Origin: Solwaraspora sp. WMMD1047 | Lineage (GTDB): Bacteria; Actinomycetota; Actinomycetes; Mycobacteriales; Micromonosporaceae | NCBI RefSeq assembly: GCF_029626155.1 | Contig: NZ_JARUBL010000001.1 | Span: 682,001-746,000, forward strand | Length of the DNA stretch: 64,000 nucleotides | Reading direction: 5' to 3' | In this document: positions 1-9,219 of the stretch, one piece after another | How positions within the stretch are numbered: position 1 is the first letter of the stretch | Layout of the letters: every line of letters begins with the position of its first letter | Notes under the pieces: model-generated | Told to the model about the DNA's origin: nothing | The model's input: only the letters and a program-made list of their open reading frames with translations | The model's database searches: none | Made by a program: the position numbers and the translations under genes

Positions 1-287
1 TCCTCATTGCCGACGAGCGGTTCGGTGCGGACGGCGGCGAACCCGCCGACGAAGAGAGCGCCCAACACGGCGTAGAGGGCGATGTTGAGGCGCCTGTCGG
101 TGAACATCTGGTGCATGACGCCCATCATGATGATGCCCATGATCGCCACCATGATGACCGACATGTAGAAGTTGCTCAGGTTCAGGTAGAAGTCCGACCA
201 CCTGCGGATCTGGGAAAGGGTCAGCACGAACATGACCCCCAGGCTGATCAGCAGGACCAGGCCGAATCTGACATAGTTCTTTCTCAT
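1..287 (-). CDS. N-terminal part of a DUF305-type small membrane protein (cut by window edge)
   Basis: The first 95 codons are present, read leftwards from ATG 287, which has a strong GGAGG Shine-Dalgarno (SD) about 7 bases upstream. Three hydrophobic segments are visible at about residues 7-25, 39-58 (very Met/Ile-rich) and 67-86. This three-helix start is the arrangement that precedes the DUF305 domain in many actinobacterial membrane proteins. The domain itself would lie outside the window, so the family call is an inference. The gene runs toward the left edge, with its promoter in the 24 bases before the next gene or shared with it. It could equally be another short membrane protein. Confidence 0.55.
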   Translation of the reverse strand, partial: MRKNYVRFGLVLLISLGVMFVLTLSQIRRWSDFYLNLSNFYMSVIMVAIMGIIMMGVMHQMFTDRRLNIALYAVLGALFVGGFAAVRTEPLVGNE

Positions 288-311
288 CTCTCACCTCCGG
301 CAACACCTGGG

Positions 312-1610
312 TCAACGACGGATGAGTTCCGGTGCCGCGGTGTCCAGTGGCACCTCGGCGCCGGGCACGAGGCCGAGTTGCACGCTCGGTCGGGAGCCGA
401 CCGCGGCGAACAACCAGTCGGCGGCGGTACGGGCGCGGTTGGCGGGCAGCGACCACAGGTGGTAGCCGCGGGCCACGGCCCGGGCGGGCGGCCCCGACAG
501 CGGGACCCGCAGCGGGTTCGCGGTGGCCTGCCAGCCGCCGAGATCGACCACGAAGCCCAGGTCCCGGTGCTGGTAGGTGCGGCGCCGGCCGACCCCGTAG
601 GAGGCGGCGATGTTGTCGGCGGCGAGCCGGCCCTGCCGTACGGCGTGCTGGGCGGTCATCGGGGTGAGCTCGCCCGGCCGGGTCGGATCCGGTACGGCCG
701 CGGCGTCGCCACAGGCGAGGATCTCCGGGTGGCCCGGCACGGCCAGATACTCGTCGACCGTGACCCGGCCCGCGGTGGTGGGCAGCCCGGTGGCCTCGAC
801 GAGCGGGTCGGGTCGTACCCCGACGCACCACACCAGAGTGCGGGACGGGACGAACCGTCCGTCCGACAGGCGTACCCCGTCGGCCGTGGCCTCGGCGACG
901 GATGTGCCCAGACACACCTCGACCCCCCGTTGCCGCAGCACCCGTCCGGCGACCTTCGACATCCGGTCGGAGAGGCCGGGCAGGACCCGGTCGGCGACGT
1001 CCAGCAGGAGCCAGCGTGGGCGGATCCCGTCGAGTCTCGGATGGCGGCGGGCGATCTCGTCGGTGAAGAGCTGGCCCTGGGCGGCGACCTCGGTGCCGGT
1101 GTAACCGGCACCGACCACGACGAAGGTGCAGCGGGCCTCCCGCTCGGCCCGATCGTCGGCGGCGTCGGCCATCTCGATCTGCTGGATCAGCCGCTCGCGC
1201 AAGTGCAGCGCCTCCGGAATGCCCCGGAAGCCGTGCGCGTGGTCGGCGACACCGGGAATCGGCAGCAGCTTGTTGACGCTGCCCGCGGCGAGGACCAGCC
1301 GGTGGTAGGACAACCGGCCGGGCCGCCCCTCCGGATCGACGTAGGTGACGGCCCGGCCGGCGGGGTCGATGCCGTCGACCTCGCCGAGCACGATCCGCAC
1401 CCCGGGCAGCGTGTCGGCCAGCGGCACGGTGACCCGGCGCGGGTCGAGCACCCCGCCGGAGACCTCCGGCAGCAGCGGCAGGTACAGGAAGTAGTCGGTC
1501 GGGTTCACCAGCACCACGTCGGCGGCGCCCCGGGCCTTCCTGGCCAGGCGGCGAGCGGCGTGGAAACCGGCGAATCCCGCGCCGACGATGACGATCCTCG
1601 GTCGGGCCAT
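312..1610 (-). CDS. NAD(P)/FAD-dependent oxidoreductase, type II NADH dehydrogenase-like
   Basis: A 432-residue flavoprotein of the NDH-2 / pyridine nucleotide-disulphide class, which would pass electrons from NAD(P)H via FAD to quinone at the membrane face. The FAD Rossmann motif GAGFAGFHAARRL lies at about residues 9-21, the second dinucleotide motif VVGAGYTGTE near the middle, and the FAD ribityl motif CGDAAAV in the last third. The length fits NDH-2. The open frame continues upstream to 1739, but I chose ATG 1610 because the FAD fold begins right after it and GAGGGGA lies just upstream. The 43 upstream residues look non-coding. No membrane segment is obvious, in line with a peripheral enzyme. 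Confidence 0.85.
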   Translation of the reverse strand: MARPRIVIVGAGFAGFHAARRLARKARGAADVVLVNPTDYFLYLPLLPEVSGGVLDPRRVTVPLADTLPGVRIVLGEVDGIDPAGRAVTYVDPEGRPGRLSYHRLVLAAGSVNKLLPIPGVADHAHGFRGIPEALHLRERLIQQIEMADAADDRAEREARCTFVVVGAGYTGTEVAAQGQLFTDEIARRHPRLDGIRPRWLLLDVADRVLPGLSDRMSKVAGRVLRQRGVEVCLGTSVAEATADGVRLSDGRFVPSRTLVWCVGVRPDPLVEATGLPTTAGRVTVDEYLAVPGHPEILACGDAAAVPDPTRPGELTPMTAQHAVRQGRLAADNIAASYGVGRRRTYQHRDLGFVVDLGGWQATANPLRVPLSGPPARAVARGYHLWSLPANRARTAADWLFAAVGSRPSVQLGLVPGAEVPLDTAAPELIRR

Positions 1611-1772
1611 GACGGGTCCCCTCGATGGTCTGCGATCGTTTCCCCTTCCTCCGGAGGTAACCCGGTAGGTCCGGCGGAAACGTCCGGTCACGTGACGACG
1701 AGCGCCGGGGCCGCCCTCATCCGGCTCCGGCAACGACACGGCCGGGTCGGCGGCGGCGCCCAGCGCGTCTGC

Positions 1773-2891
1773 TCAGGAGGTGGTGGCGTCGGCGTAGCGC
1801 AGGACCGCGCCGATGCCGTGTTCCAGCGGCGCGTCGTCGGGTTCGACGAGAACGAGTTGGGCGTCCGTGCCGGCGATGGCGCGCAGCAGGGCGGCGTCGG
1901 CGCGTACCCGTTGCGGGTCCCGCACGCCGAGGGCGGTCAGGGACTCCTCGTCGACCGCGAGGTGGGTGGGGTCGTCCGGCCCGACCCACAGGGTGTCGGT
2001 GGAGGAGTTGTCGTTCACCAGCAACACGGTGTCGACCTGGCCACGTTGGAGGGCCGCCACCACCTCGGCGAGTCCGGTCGGCGCCGTGCCCTCGCCGGCC
2101 TGGGCCTGGTAGCGGTCGATCACCTCCCGGGTGTGGCGTCCGGTCACCTCGGCGATCGCCCGCCCGGTCGCGTCGTCCAGCGCGGTGTTGTCGGCGCCGG
2201 CGTGTCGGGAGCCGAGGTCGGTCCGGACGGTGCGTTCCCGCCATCGGGCGGGGAGCCGCTGCGTGAACAGTTGCGCCGCACGGACGTCTCCGCCGACGAC
2301 GATCACTTCGGCGCCGATTGATTCGGCCAGGTCCACGGTGGCGGCGGCCACGTCGCCGGCGTTGCGTTCCCAGGACACCTCGGCCGCCTGCTGGTAGCGC
2401 CGGTGCGACCAGCCGCCGGCCTGCACCTTGCGGAGCGGGAAGGTCTCGCCGCCGTCGACCGTGCGCTGTCGGGGCACCTCGTCGGCGGTGATCCCGTCCA
2501 GGTCACCGCCGGTGCGGTCGGCCAGCACCCGGACGTGGGTGACCTCCTCACCACGGTGGGCGAGCAAGGGCATGACGTGCGGCAGCGGCCCGAGCCGCGC
2601 CTCGTCGCTCGGGGGCGGAGCGGGCAGCGGCTCGGCCAACGCCACCCGCCCGGCCCTTGCCAACAGCACCAACCCGTGCCGGCCGGGTCGGGCCGGCTGG
2701 TCACGGACGGCCTGGTCGAGCGCGTCCAGGGTGGCGGGGTCGGCGCCCTGGCCGGCCAGGTCCGAACGCAGCGCGCGCCAGCGCAACCCCACCTCGTGGT
2801 CGGCGTTCGCGCCGTCGCGGCTGGCGTCGAGGTAGACCGACACCCACGGGCCGGGCTGGTCGAACAGCGGTCGCAGGAAGGCCACATTCAT
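1773..2891 (-). CDS. Rv2629-like protein (Vms1/eRF1-related, baeRF group)
   Basis: A 372-residue soluble protein close in length and layout to Mycobacterium Rv2629: an N-terminal part starting MNVAFLRPLFDQPGPW, then an eRF1 domain 2/3-like C-terminal half. That C-terminal half contains a hydrophobic strand followed by GGDVRAAQLF and ends in LRYADA. The family is related to Vms1/Ankzf1 and eRF1, which act at the ribosomal peptidyl-tRNA; the actinobacterial members have no proven reaction. ATG 2891 is preceded by AAAGGAGACCTC, a clear SD. The frame continues upstream only into low-complexity Gly codons. It is monocistronic or loosely linked to the flavoprotein gene downstream. Confidence 0.7.
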   Translation of the reverse strand: MNVAFLRPLFDQPGPWVSVYLDASRDGANADHEVGLRWRALRSDLAGQGADPATLDALDQAVRDQPARPGRHGLVLLARAGRVALAEPLPAPPPSDEARLGPLPHVMPLLAHRGEEVTHVRVLADRTGGDLDGITADEVPRQRTVDGGETFPLRKVQAGGWSHRRYQQAAEVSWERNAGDVAAATVDLAESIGAEVIVVGGDVRAAQLFTQRLPARWRERTVRTDLGSRHAGADNTALDDATGRAIAEVTGRHTREVIDRYQAQAGEGTAPTGLAEVVAALQRGQVDTVLLVNDNSSTDTLWVGPDDPTHLAVDEESLTALGVRDPQRVRADAALLRAIAGTDAQLVLVEPDDAPLEHGIGAVLRYADATTS

Positions 2892-3089
2892 GAGGTCTCC
2901 TTTCGTCGTCCCTCTGCCACCCCCTACCCCGCCAGCTCCAAACGTCACCTCTCGTCGGCGGATGACGCGGCTCGGATCCGTCGGTTCGACGTATGGTGTG
3001 TTCGTATGGCAGTGAAGAAGACGGCGTCCCGCTGTCGGCCGCCCTGGACATCCAACCGGGTCTGGTCATCCGCCGCCTCTGATCATGGC

Positions 3090-3122
3090 GAGGGGCGCCG
3101 GGCTGGTGGCCCGGCGCCCCTC
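3090..3122. terminator. Strong hairpin terminator behind the metalloprotease gene
   Basis: A perfect 14-bp inverted repeat (GAGGGGCGCCGGGC and its complement) with a 5-nt loop lies 15 bases beyond the protease stop codon at 3137. Like most high-GC actinobacterial terminators it lacks a long U-run. It would stop minus-strand transcription before the Rv2629-like gene. Confidence 0.8.
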
Positions 3123-3136
3123 GATCAGGTGCGGTG

Positions 3137-6100
3137 TCAGTAGAGGATCAGGTTGCCGCCGGAGGCGGTGAGGTTGACCTCCTCGGTGGCCGAGCCGTTC
3201 CAGCCGGACGAGAAGAGCAGCCGGTCACCCTCCCAGACCGTGATCCCGATCGAATCCCGCTGACCGGCGCCCCGGTCGGTGAGCGTGACCCGCATGGTCA
3301 GGTCGGTCGCCACCGGCACCGGGCTCTGCGGGGTGGAGATGTCGTACAGGGTCACCAGGTAGCGCAGTTGCGCCTGGCCGTTGCCCGGGGAACCGGAGGT
3401 GGCGAAGGACGCTGCCTGCGTACCCTGGAACTTGTAGCGTTTGTCGCCCGAGCGGTAGCCGACCTTGACCTTGCCGAGCAGCTCGCCGGCCCGGCTGACC
3501 CGGGCGTCCAGGTCGAGCTCCACCCGGTGGTCCGGATCCAGCGGGTACGCGCCCGCCGTGGCGTCGCTGCGCAGGTAGCCGTCGCCAACCAGGGCGAGCC
3601 CGCCCGGCCGGGTGACCACCACCTCGGCCGTGGCGCTGCCGGTGTAGCGGCCGGTGACCTCCGCGGCCACCTGGTGCACCCCGAGCGGCAGGGTGGCCCG
3701 GCAACTGGCCGAACCGTCGGTGCCGGCCGCACCCCACAGCTTCACCTCGGCCGAGCAGAGCGTGGTGTCGCCCTCCTTGAAGGTGAGCTGCACGCCGCGC
3801 ACGTCACCGGCCTCGGCAGTCACGCTGGCGCGCAGCAGAACCTCCGCCGCCAGCGCGCCCTCCGAGGTGGCGAAGGCCTGCGTGTCGCCGGTGTAGGCCA
3901 CCGTCGCCGGCCGGACCTGGCTGATCCGGATGTCGGCGTCGTTGAGGTCGAAGAAGACGTTCCCGACCGCCTCGATCTTGATCCGACCGGTGGTGGTCTC
4001 GATGTTGGGCAGGACCACCGTGGCGCTGCCGTTGTTCGGCACCGCCTCGGCCAGCACGTACGGGAAGGTCTTCGCGCCGTCGGTCGACAGTGAGATCTTC
4101 ACCTGCGCGGCGTTCACCGGGGCGACGTCGGTGTTCGCCACGTCCCAGGTGATCTCCTGGCTGCTGCCGCCGAGCAGGAACGCCGGCCTCGGCTGCGAGG
4201 TGACCAGGAACGGACCCGCTTCCGGGGCCAGCGTGAGCGCCGTCTGGGCGCTGCCGATGCCACCGCCGCCCGGCCGGCTGTCGCGGGCGGTCAGCTTGAA
4301 GTGCATCGTGCGGTCGTTGTCGTAGCCGACCCAGTCGGCGGTCGGCAGGAACTCCGAATAGCAGTCGACCACGGCCGGTGGCACGTTCGACGCGCTGCCG
4401 CTGGCCGGCGGCGCCGGCGCGGCCGGGCAGGTACCGGTCTTGGCGTTGGTGTTGCCGGCCAGGATCTGGGCGGTGTCCGGGAAGACCCGGGTCGGGTCGG
4501 TGCCGACCGCGTTCAGGCCCGGGGAGTAGTACTGCTGGGTGTCCTCCGGACCCACGATCGCGGCCTGCCCGAAGACCCGGAACAGCGGGCCGTTGGTCTT
4601 CACGTTGTCCACCAGGGCGGTGCCCGCGTTGCTGACGCCGCTGATCCCGCCCCGGTCGTTCTGCTCCCACAGGTAGGTGAGCGGGTCGCCGTCCGCGTCG
4701 GTGGCGCTGCCCGTCAGGGCGAACGGCGTCCGGACCGGAATCGTGTACGCCGCCGGCACGGCCACCACCGGCGCCCGGTTGGCCAACTCCTCGACCCGCC
4801 AGCCACCGTTGTCGACCGGGCCGCCCTTGGCGGTCTCACCGACGAAACCGGCCGCGCCGACCAGGTTCGCCAGCCCGAGCGCGCCGACGTTCGTGGCGGC
4901 CAGCGGGCCGCCGTTGAAGGTCACCTGGAAGCCGACGTCGGTGAGGGCGCCGGAGCCGCCGAACGCCGCCACCGTCACCGTGGCGCCGGCCGGCCAGCCG
5001 GAGATTCCCTCGATGGCGGCCTTGATGCCGTCGGTGGTGTAGTTGCCGCCCCGGACGATCGGCGCCGAGGTCTGCCCCGCGTACCGGACGGCGAACGCGT
5101 CGCCGTCGGTGTCGAAGTCGCGCAACGAGACCGTCTGCACCTCGTTGATCGCCGGCCGGACCGCGTTGACCACCGTGGTGATCTCGGTGTAGCTGCGCTG
5201 TGACCAGTACGGGTCGCTGTGTGGCTGCAGGTTGTCCTGCTGGCAGATGCCCGCGTACGCCATGATCGACGAGCCGCTGCCCGGCTCGTACGAGTTGGCG
5301 GCGCTGCGGTTGCCGCCGGAGCAGTTCCACTGGGTGCCGTTGAAGGTGTGGTTGCCGCCGAACTGGTGGCCGATCTCGTGCGCCACGTAGTCGACCGCGA
5401 AGAAGTCGCCGATCGGGTTCGGCAGGCCGGTGCAGCCGCGCGCCTTGCCGTCGCCGCCGACCACGCCGAGCCCGGCCACGCCGCCGCCGGGCAGCCCGAA
5501 GCCGATGTGCCCGACGTCGTACGCGGAGGCGCCGATGAGCTGGCCGAGGACGATCCGGTTGCGGTTCAGCGTGCTGCCGGTGCAGCCGGTCAACTGGGCC
5601 TCGGTGTAGCAGGGCGACGCGCCGCAGGGGCCGTTCGGCTCGCTGGCCAGGGCGGCGGTGTTCAGATTGGTCTTGTCGGTGTCGTTGACCAGCACCAGCC
5701 GGATCGCGGTCTCGTCCTCGTAGATCTGGGTGACCCGGTTGACGAGCGTGACCTTGGCCGCGGTGACGTTCTCCGGTCCGAAGTAGGTCGCGTACGACGG
5801 GTCGGTGACCAGGGCCAGCCGGTAGGTGCGCAGCCGCACCGCCGGGCCGGCGGCGGCCTCCGGCTGGGCGGCCTCCAGCTCCGCGACGGCGTGCTCGACG
5901 TCCTCCCGCTCGATCAGGTCACCGTGCCGGTTGACCAGGTCGTGCGCGTAGTAGCTGGCGTAGACGCTCTGGTCCCGGTGGTACGGGTCGACGTACCAGG
6001 CGCCGTTCGTGGAGCGGACCGAGGCGTGGAAGCCGAGCGGGGTGAGGTCGGCGCGGATCGTCGCGGTCGGGTCGTCGAGCCCCTTGCCGGCGTACGTCCT

Positions 6101-6493
6101 GATCTCGGGGTGGGCGGCGGCCAGGCCGGATTCCATCACCGGGGAGTCGACGACCTCGAAGCGCTGCAACCCGCCTTCGGGGGTGGGCACCGCGAGCACC
6201 AACGGTGTGGACCGGGGGCGGGCGGACTCGTCCGGGGCCCGGTCGAGCTGGCCGGCGATCATCGACCGGTCCAGGGTGTACGCCGCCAGCCGGCGGGCCT
6301 CGATGTCGGCGGGCCGGCCGGACCGGTTCGCCGACGGGCCGTCTTCGAGCAGTTGCCAGGGGCCGTCCGGGGCCGCGCTGGCGGCGTTCGTCGGCGGGAG
6401 CGCGGGCAACAGAACAGCCGCCAGTACGGCGGCGAGCAGGGCGGCCATCCGCCGGCGGCGGGGCCGGCCGGCGGAGGTCGGGGGGTTCCTCAA
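3137..6493 (-). CDS. Secreted M12-type (reprolysin-like) zinc metalloprotease with C-terminal Ig/P-like region
   Basis: A 1118-residue exported protein. Arg-rich n-region plus hydrophobic core (MAALLAAVLAAVLLPALPP) forms a signal peptide, followed by a propeptide-like region to about residue 200. The catalytic zinc motif HEIGHQFGGNHTF sits at residues 372-384 (HExxHxxGxxH), the metzincin signature. The rest is beta-sandwich-like repeats, including a cadherin/PKD-like stretch (ALTGSATDADGDPLTY) and a C-terminal domain resembling proprotein-associated modules. I chose TTG 6493 because AAGGAG lies exactly placed upstream; the ATG 60 bases earlier has no SD and would put 20 extra residues ahead of the signal peptide. 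Expected role: extracellular protein degradation. Confidence 0.85.
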   Translation of the reverse strand: MRNPPTSAGRPRRRRMAALLAAVLAAVLLPALPPTNAASAAPDGPWQLLEDGPSANRSGRPADIEARRLAAYTLDRSMIAGQLDRAPDESARPRSTPLVLAVPTPEGGLQRFEVVDSPVMESGLAAAHPEIRTYAGKGLDDPTATIRADLTPLGFHASVRSTNGAWYVDPYHRDQSVYASYYAHDLVNRHGDLIEREDVEHAVAELEAAQPEAAAGPAVRLRTYRLALVTDPSYATYFGPENVTAAKVTLVNRVTQIYEDETAIRLVLVNDTDKTNLNTAALASEPNGPCGASPCYTEAQLTGCTGSTLNRNRIVLGQLIGASAYDVGHIGFGLPGGGVAGLGVVGGDGKARGCTGLPNPIGDFFAVDYVAHEIGHQFGGNHTFNGTQWNCSGGNRSAANSYEPGSGSSIMAYAGICQQDNLQPHSDPYWSQRSYTEITTVVNAVRPAINEVQTVSLRDFDTDGDAFAVRYAGQTSAPIVRGGNYTTDGIKAAIEGISGWPAGATVTVAAFGGSGALTDVGFQVTFNGGPLAATNVGALGLANLVGAAGFVGETAKGGPVDNGGWRVEELANRAPVVAVPAAYTIPVRTPFALTGSATDADGDPLTYLWEQNDRGGISGVSNAGTALVDNVKTNGPLFRVFGQAAIVGPEDTQQYYSPGLNAVGTDPTRVFPDTAQILAGNTNAKTGTCPAAPAPPASGSASNVPPAVVDCYSEFLPTADWVGYDNDRTMHFKLTARDSRPGGGGIGSAQTALTLAPEAGPFLVTSQPRPAFLLGGSSQEITWDVANTDVAPVNAAQVKISLSTDGAKTFPYVLAEAVPNNGSATVVLPNIETTTGRIKIEAVGNVFFDLNDADIRISQVRPATVAYTGDTQAFATSEGALAAEVLLRASVTAEAGDVRGVQLTFKEGDTTLCSAEVKLWGAAGTDGSASCRATLPLGVHQVAAEVTGRYTGSATAEVVVTRPGGLALVGDGYLRSDATAGAYPLDPDHRVELDLDARVSRAGELLGKVKVGYRSGDKRYKFQGTQAASFATSGSPGNGQAQLRYLVTLYDISTPQSPVPVATDLTMRVTLTDRGAGQRDSIGITVWEGDRLLFSSGWNGSATEEVNLTASGGNLILY

Positions 6494-6661
6494 GTTGTCT
6501 CCTTGGGCGCCGTCGTGAACCACGTCGCCGCCCGGGCCGGGGTAACCGACCATCGCCGACCGTGGATCTTGGGTCAGCCCCAGACGCTAGAGCCCGGCCG
6601 GCGCCCGGCAACATCAGCCGTCCGGTCGGGACAGTGGACTGTGACCAGGGGCGGGGGCGGC

Positions 6662-7450
6662 TCAGTTCACGGGTGCGACCGCGACGGGCCGGGTGAGGAT
6701 CTCGGCGCCGTCGTCGGTGATCGCGATCGTGTGTTCACTGTGCGCCGTCCGGCAGCCGGTCACGCTGCGCAGGGTCCAGCCGTCGGCGTCGGTGACGAGG
6801 GTGGCGGTGTCCGCCATCACCCACGGCTCCAGCGCCAGCAGCAGCCCGGGGCGCAGCCGGTAGCCGCGGCCGGGGCGCCCGGTGTTGGACACGTGCGGGT
6901 CCTGGTGCATCGTCGACCCGACGCCGTGGCCGCCGAACTCGGTGTTCACCGAGTAGCCCGCCGCCCGCAGGACCGAGCCGATGGCGTGCGAGAGGTCGCC
7001 GATGCGGGCGTCGGGGCCGGCCGCGGCGATCCCGGCGGCCAGCGCGCGTTCGGTCGCGTCGATGAGCGCGAGGCTCTCGGGGGGCCGCGTCCCGCCCACG
7101 ACGAAGCTGATGGCGGAGTCGGCGACCACCCCGCCCAGACTGACCGCGAGATCCAGGGAGAGCAGGTCACCGTCGGCGAGCTGGTAGTCGTACGGCCGTC
7201 CGTGCAGCACGGCGTCGTTCACCGAGGTGCAGATGTAGTGGCCGAACGGCCCGCGCCCGAAGGACGGCGCGTAGTCGACGTAGCAGGAGACCGCGCCGGC
7301 CTCGATGATCATCTGCCGGGCCCAGCCGTCGATCTCCAGCAGGTTGGTGCCGACCGTGCTGCGGCTCTTGAGGCTCTGCAGGATCTCGGCGACCAGGGCG
7401 CCGGTGTCCCGCGCGCGCAGCAGTTGGGCGGGGTTGAGGATCTCGATCAT
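6662..7450 (-). CDS. map: Methionine aminopeptidase, type I
   Basis: A 262-residue cytosolic M24 metallopeptidase removing N-terminal Met. The dinuclear-metal ligands are recognisable: two Asp in SLDLAVSLGGVVADS, the His in GGHGVGSTMH, Glu in LALEPWV and Glu in SEHTIAI. There is no N-terminal SH3-binding or zinc-finger extension, so it is the short form, probably an additional copy rather than the housekeeping one (inference). It starts at ATG 7450, with only a weak AGGTG upstream. It is divergent from an XRE regulator across 65 bases carrying two direct repeats, so its expression is probably controlled by that regulator. Confidence 0.9.
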   Translation of the reverse strand: MIEILNPAQLLRARDTGALVAEILQSLKSRSTVGTNLLEIDGWARQMIIEAGAVSCYVDYAPSFGRGPFGHYICTSVNDAVLHGRPYDYQLADGDLLSLDLAVSLGGVVADSAISFVVGGTRPPESLALIDATERALAAGIAAAGPDARIGDLSHAIGSVLRAAGYSVNTEFGGHGVGSTMHQDPHVSNTGRPGRGYRLRPGLLLALEPWVMADTATLVTDADGWTLRSVTGCRTAHSEHTIAITDDGAEILTRPVAVAPVN

Positions 7451-7475
7451 GCGGCACCTACTCGGACGACCAATA

Positions 7476-7500
7476 AGTATCCCGGTCATAGTATCCCGGT
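7476..7500. promoter_or_regulatory. Two direct repeats between map and the XRE gene (probable operator)
   Basis: AGTATCCCGGT occurs twice, at 7476-7486 and 7490-7500, with a 14-bp period. The copies are AT-rich against the background, followed by a TAGAAT-like -10 8 bases before the XRE start at 7516. On the other strand TACTAT and TACTTAT offer -10 sequences for map. This is likely the binding site of the divergent XRE protein. Confidence 0.55.
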
Positions 7501-7515
7501 ACTAGAATCGCAGGC

Positions 7516-7821
7516 ATGGTCAGGTTGCCGCTCACCCCCGCGGAGGTCGAACGCGGGCAGCGCCTCGGCGCCCTCCTCCGGCGCGCCCGGGGAGACCGGT
7601 CGATGCTCGGCACCGCGCTGCGCGCCGGCGTCTCGCCGGAGACCCTCCGGAAGATCGAATCCGGTCGGGTGGCCACCCCCGCCTTCCCGACCATCGCCGC
7701 GATCGCCGACGTGCTCGGCCTCTCCCTCGACGCCGTCTGGTCCGAGCTCAAGCGGTCGGAACTCGACCGGGCCGACGCCGCGCCCGAGTTCACCATCCCG
7801 GGCGAGCGACTGGCCTCCTAG
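7516..7821 (+). CDS. XRE-family helix-turn-helix regulator
   Basis: A 101-residue single-domain DNA-binding protein. The HTH spans about residues 15-70: RLGALLRRARGDRS, then the SPETLRKIESG recognition-helix region, then a third helix ending in LGLSLDAVWSELK. There is no effector domain. It starts at ATG 7516, with the only promoter-like TAGAAT ending 7 bases upstream, so the mRNA may have almost no leader. It is divergent from map across the repeated operator, which suggests autoregulation and control of map (inference). No partner domain hints at a ligand. Confidence 0.85.
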   Translation: MVRLPLTPAEVERGQRLGALLRRARGDRSMLGTALRAGVSPETLRKIESGRVATPAFPTIAAIADVLGLSLDAVWSELKRSELDRADAAPEFTIPGERLAS

Positions 7822-7881
7822 CCGGCCGGGGTGACCGGCTGGCCTCGTGGTCGGCTGGTCTCGTGACCGGTGGGTGACCGG

Positions 7882-9213
7882 TCAGCCGGTGGTCGGGCCG
7901 GGCGGTTCGACCAGGGCGAGCCGGCGACGCAGCCAGGCCCGTTCCGGTTCGGTGCCGACCAGCTCCAGCGCCTGCCGGTACGCCGCGGCGGCCTCCCGGT
8001 CCCGGCCCAGCCGGCTGAGCAGGTCGGCGCGGGCCGCCGGATAGGGGTGGTAGCCGCGCAGCCGGGGCTCGTCGGCCAGCTCGTCGAGCAGCGCCAGGCC
8101 CGCCTCCGGACCGTCGCGCATCGCCACCGCCGCGGCCCGGTTCAACGCCACCACCGGCGACGGCAACAGCGCCAGCAGTACGTCGTAGAGCGCCACGATC
8201 TGCGGCCAGTCGGTGCCGGCCACATCGGGCGCCTCGGCGTGCAGCGCGGCGATCGCGGCCTGCAGGCCGTACGGGCCGGGCGGGCCGCCGGTCAGCGCGA
8301 CGGGCACCAGCGCCAGCCCCTCGTCGATCATCGTCCGGTCCCAGCGGTCGCGGTCCTGGTCGTCGAGGAGCACCACCTCGCCGGCCGGGCCGGTCCGCGC
8401 CGCCCGGCGGGCGTGGGTGAGCAGCAGCAGCCCGAGCAGCCCGGCGACCTCGCGCTGCCGGGGCAGCAGCCGGCGCAGGATCCGGGCCAGCCGGATCGCC
8501 TCCGCCGCCAGGTCGGGGCGCTGCAGGTCCGGTCCGGAGCTGGCCGCGTACCCCTCGGTGAAGATCGAGTAGACGGCCTGCAGCACCCCCGGCAACCGGT
8601 CGCCGAGTTCGTCGGCCCCCGGCACCCGGAACGGGATGCGGGCGTCGCGGATCTTCCGTTTCGCCCGGACGATCCGCTGCGCCATGGTCGCCGGCGGCAC
8701 CAGGAACGCCCGGGCCACCTCGACGGTGCTCAGACCGGCGAGGAAGCGCAGCGTCAACGCGCCGCGGTCGTCGGCGGGCAGCGCCGGATGGGCGCAGGTG
8801 AAGAAGAGCGCGAGCCGCTCGTCGGGCAGGTCGCGGTCGGCGTCGGCGGGTGGGGCGGGGTCGGCCCGGTCGGCCTCGGCCTGCAGGATCGCCAGCCGGG
8901 TGGCGAGCACCCGGTCCCGACGCAGCCGGTCGACGGCCCGCCGCCGGGCGGTGGTCAGCAGCCAGGCGCCGGGCCGGGTCGGCACCCCGTCGACCGGCCA
9001 GTGCACGAGCGCCGCCTCGATCGCCTCGGCGGTCACCTCCTCGGCCAGGTCGAGGTCGCCGAAGCGGCGCACCAGGGCGGCGAGCAGCCGACCGCGCTCC
9101 TCCCGGAAGACCGCCGCCACCGAGGCCCCGACCGAGCCGTCCCCCTCGGCTCCCGGATCGTCCCGGTCGGCCCCCGTCCGGCCGGCGTCGCCGGCTGCCG
9201 CCGCCCCGCCCAC
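7882..9213 (-). CDS. ECF42-type RNA polymerase sigma factor with C-terminal TPR-like domain
   Basis: A 443-residue sigma factor. Sigma-2 (about residues 30-100, LAEEVTAEAIEAALVHW) and sigma-4 (about 130-190, LRFLAGLSTVEVARAF) are followed by a long helical C-terminal domain ending in typical TPR residues (AAAAYRQALELVG). That C-terminal extension and the adjacent YCII gene define the ECF42 group, which has no classical anti-sigma factor; the extension is thought to modulate activity. It starts at GTG 9213, 6 bases after the YCII stop, so the two genes form one operon. The first 25 residues are low-complexity Gly/Ala/Asp and the real start could be slightly internal. Confidence 0.88.
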   Translation of the reverse strand: MGGAAAAGDAGRTGADRDDPGAEGDGSVGASVAAVFREERGRLLAALVRRFGDLDLAEEVTAEAIEAALVHWPVDGVPTRPGAWLLTTARRRAVDRLRRDRVLATRLAILQAEADRADPAPPADADRDLPDERLALFFTCAHPALPADDRGALTLRFLAGLSTVEVARAFLVPPATMAQRIVRAKRKIRDARIPFRVPGADELGDRLPGVLQAVYSIFTEGYAASSGPDLQRPDLAAEAIRLARILRRLLPRQREVAGLLGLLLLTHARRAARTGPAGEVVLLDDQDRDRWDRTMIDEGLALVPVALTGGPPGPYGLQAAIAALHAEAPDVAGTDWPQIVALYDVLLALLPSPVVALNRAAAVAMRDGPEAGLALLDELADEPRLRGYHPYPAARADLLSRLGRDREAAAAYRQALELVGTEPERAWLRRRLALVEPPGPTTG

Positions 9214-9219
9214 CGCTCG

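Noticed and set aside
4-915. Long open frames on the opposite strand or other frames of the flavoprotein, protease, RecQ, M28 and other genes (some over 800 codons)
   Set aside because: They are Arg/Pro/Gly-rich shadows produced by GC3 bias, without family motifs or SDs; the genes described read with proper motifs in their frames.
2993-3082. A 29-residue frame ending in LSAALDIQPGLVIRRL between the Rv2629-like and protease genes
   Set aside because: No SD, no neighbour in the same direction, and it ends right before the terminator; too short to support.
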